Positions 25,538-26,326 of a stretch of 26,326 bases of DNA are shown one piece after another. Within the stretch, counting starts at the first letter, position 1; each line of letters begins with the position of its first letter. Under the pieces are notes generated by a model, which searched no databases, was not told the DNA's origin, and worked only from the letters and a program-made list of their open reading frames with translations. This DNA is from CAYRZL01 sp964428795 (GTDB taxonomy: Bacteria; Bacillota; Clostridia; Lachnospirales; Lachnospiraceae). The stretch is taken from positions 1 through 26,326 of the forward strand of contig CAYRZL010000032.1 in NCBI GenBank assembly GCA_964428795.1. The letters run 5' to 3'. Both the position numbers and the translations under genes were made by a program.

Positions 25538-25572
25538 AACTAACTCCTGATTAAAATCAGGAGTTAGTTGAC
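25535..25572. repeat. Perfect 18-bp-arm snapback repeat
   Basis: Arms at 25535-25552 and 25555-25572 are perfect reverse complements with two central bases. The plus-strand tail begins ACTTTTG, terminator-like. It lies between two minus-strand gene remnants, so its function is not obvious. Confidence 0.8.
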
Positions 25573-25581
25573 ACTTTTGTA

Positions 25582-25737
25582 TTAAATGATTTCTGATGTG
25601 AATGAAATATCCTGCGCCATATCAGATAATTCCTGTCCTGTTTTTTTTGGAGCGTAATTTTGTATAAGAACATATAATATTTTTTCATCCCAATAGACGG
25701 ATTTTATTTTTCTGCCTGTCCGGCAATTAACAATCAA
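25582..25737 (-). pseudogene. C-terminal remnant resembling a DUF4367-type domain
   Basis: A 51-codon open stretch from a TTG contains SVYWDEKILYVLIQNYAP and then KTGQELSDMAQDI. The pattern of a WxE/D strand, a hydrophobic strand and then a helix ending near the stop resembles the end of the DUF4367/anti-sigma-associated domain, where the last helix reads like ELxKIAESI. There is no ribosome site before the TTG, and a stop lies just upstream. It is therefore read as a truncated tail of a larger gene. Homology is by eye only. Confidence 0.35.
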
Positions 25738-25852
25738 GGTTATTCAACCTTATTATTCCAAAAATTCCAGGCTCTGCCTGTTTTTATATATAAAAAATAT
25801 ATCCGGGGCGTCAGTTACAAAAAAATTGACGCTTCCGGAGGCAAAAAAATCA

Positions 25853-26239
25853 ATGTTGGCACAAATATGCCATGTCGCCTTAAAAGAAAGGAGGGCGCAT
25901 TTTCCCCACACTATAGGGGTATCCTGCGCAATATTAAAGATGGAAGAGAGAAAATTTAAAGATGCAGAAAATTTAATTGATCTGGCTGACTGGGCTGCAG
26001 AAAATGGGGCAGAGCTCCCGGGCAATATCATGCTCTGGGACGGTCCTGAATGTTTAGGGAAACATCAGAAAGGGAAGAGGAAAAACTATATTTTAAAGGC
26101 TATATTATATACAGCCATAGTTGTATTTATCGCTTCCTGTTTAGTTATTTTCTTTTTACCGTGGGTCGGATTTATCGGTGGTGTCTCTTCAATGACATGG
26201 ATCGGTTTATTTGGACTTGCAAATGGATGGTTTGTTTAA
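25853..26239 (+). CDS. Small membrane protein of unknown function
   Basis: A 128-aa protein that I do not recognise. The N-terminal half is soluble and charged (EERKFKDAENLIDLADWAAE, then ELPGNIMLWDGPECLG), followed by a Lys/Arg-rich patch (KHQKGKRKNY). The C-terminal 48 residues hold one long or two short membrane segments (ILYTAIVVFIASCLVIFFLP and GFIGG...GLFGLANGWFV). ATG 25853 has GGAGG at 11 bp. An internal ATG at 25940 (MEERKF) would give 99 aa and may be the true start, although its ribosome site is weak. A perfect terminator follows the stop by 5 bp, supporting a real gene. A weak leader hairpin (GCGTCA...TGACGC, 25808-25830) precedes it. Confidence 0.55.
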   Translation: MLAQICHVALKERRAHFPHTIGVSCAILKMEERKFKDAENLIDLADWAAENGAELPGNIMLWDGPECLGKHQKGKRKNYILKAILYTAIVVFIASCLVIFFLPWVGFIGGVSSMTWIGLFGLANGWFV

Positions 26240-26244
26240 AAAAC

Positions 26245-26276
26245 CCCTGTGTGTAAATTCACACAGGGATTTTTTT
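26245..26276 (+). terminator. Intrinsic terminator after the small membrane protein
   Basis: A 9-bp perfect stem (26245-26253 with 26260-26268) with 6-nt loop is followed by seven T residues. It marks the end of the 25853 transcript and is the apparent landing site of the intron at 26280. Confidence 0.9.
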
Positions 26277-26279
26277 GTT

Positions 26280-26326
26280 GTGCGCCTTGCGGCGCACGTC
26301 GCTAAAGGGTGAAAGTCCCTAGTTCG
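26280..26326 (+). mobile_element. 5' end of a group II intron, cut by the window edge
   Basis: The sequence begins GTGCGCC, the group II intron 5' splice consensus type, and continues with a small self-complementary GTGCGCC...GGCGCAC hairpin and AAGGGTGAAAGTCCC, the domain I sequence seen in many bacterial group II introns. It begins a few bases after a terminator's T run, the target preference of class C introns. The reverse transcriptase gene and 3' end lie outside the window. The call rests on about 45 bases. Confidence 0.65.

Noticed and set aside
25753..26031. 92-codon open frame on the minus strand
   Set aside because: It overlaps the plus-strand membrane protein, which has ribosome site and terminator support; the minus frame has neither.
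1..26326. CRISPR arrays, rRNA or tRNA genes
   Set aside because: No regularly spaced direct repeats, no rRNA motifs and no tRNA cloverleaf with TTCRA arm were noticed while reading both strands.

Overview
The window looks like a chromosomal segment of a spore-forming, anaerobic Clostridia member, most likely Lachnospiraceae. The reasons are the moderate G+C, the recN-spoIVB order behind a long isoprenoid/DNA-repair gene string, the permuted GH3 beta-glucosidase, the dense Shine-Dalgarno sites and the IS200 and group II intron remnants. Nearly all housekeeping genes lie on the minus strand; the plus-strand genes are the flavoprotein, the Fic-fold gene and a small membrane protein near the right end.

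Layout. 1-3.8 kb: a GH3 glycosidase (minus) diverges from an iron-sulfur/zinc-ribbon flavodoxin-like protein (plus, clear promoter and terminator). 3.8-14.2 kb: one long minus-strand string reading yqhY(Asp23)-nusB-xseA-xseB-ispA-dxs-tlyA-nadK-argR-recN-spoIVB, mostly with 1-4 bp junctions. This follows the arrangement known from Bacillus subtilis and Clostridia, except that spo0A, usually next to spoIVB, is absent here. 14.3-17.8 kb: a two-domain ChrA-type transporter, then a tRNA/sulfur pair (a TcdA-like E1 enzyme overlapping a rhodanese-TtcA fusion). 17.8-19.6 kb: a small accessory island with a Fic-fold protein lacking the catalytic His, its promoter set in an inverted repeat, a decayed IS200-type element and a possible recombinase tail. 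19.6-23.4 kb: metA (acetyl-type), ligA and an RluF-like pseudouridine synthase, probably one operon. 23.5-25.1 kb: an acidic single-pass membrane protein with two SH3-like repeats. 25.1-26.3 kb: an intergenic/accessory end with two long near-perfect snapback repeats, two gene remnants, a possible DnaA-box pair, a small unrecognised membrane protein with its terminator and, right after that terminator, what looks like the 5' end of a group II intron cut by the window edge.

Most of the window is ordinary core genome. The parts worth a second look are the His-less Fic gene with its three-half-site operator, the rhodanese-TtcA/TcdA pair, the 35-bp perfect snapback, the missing spo0A and the intron placed behind a terminator.
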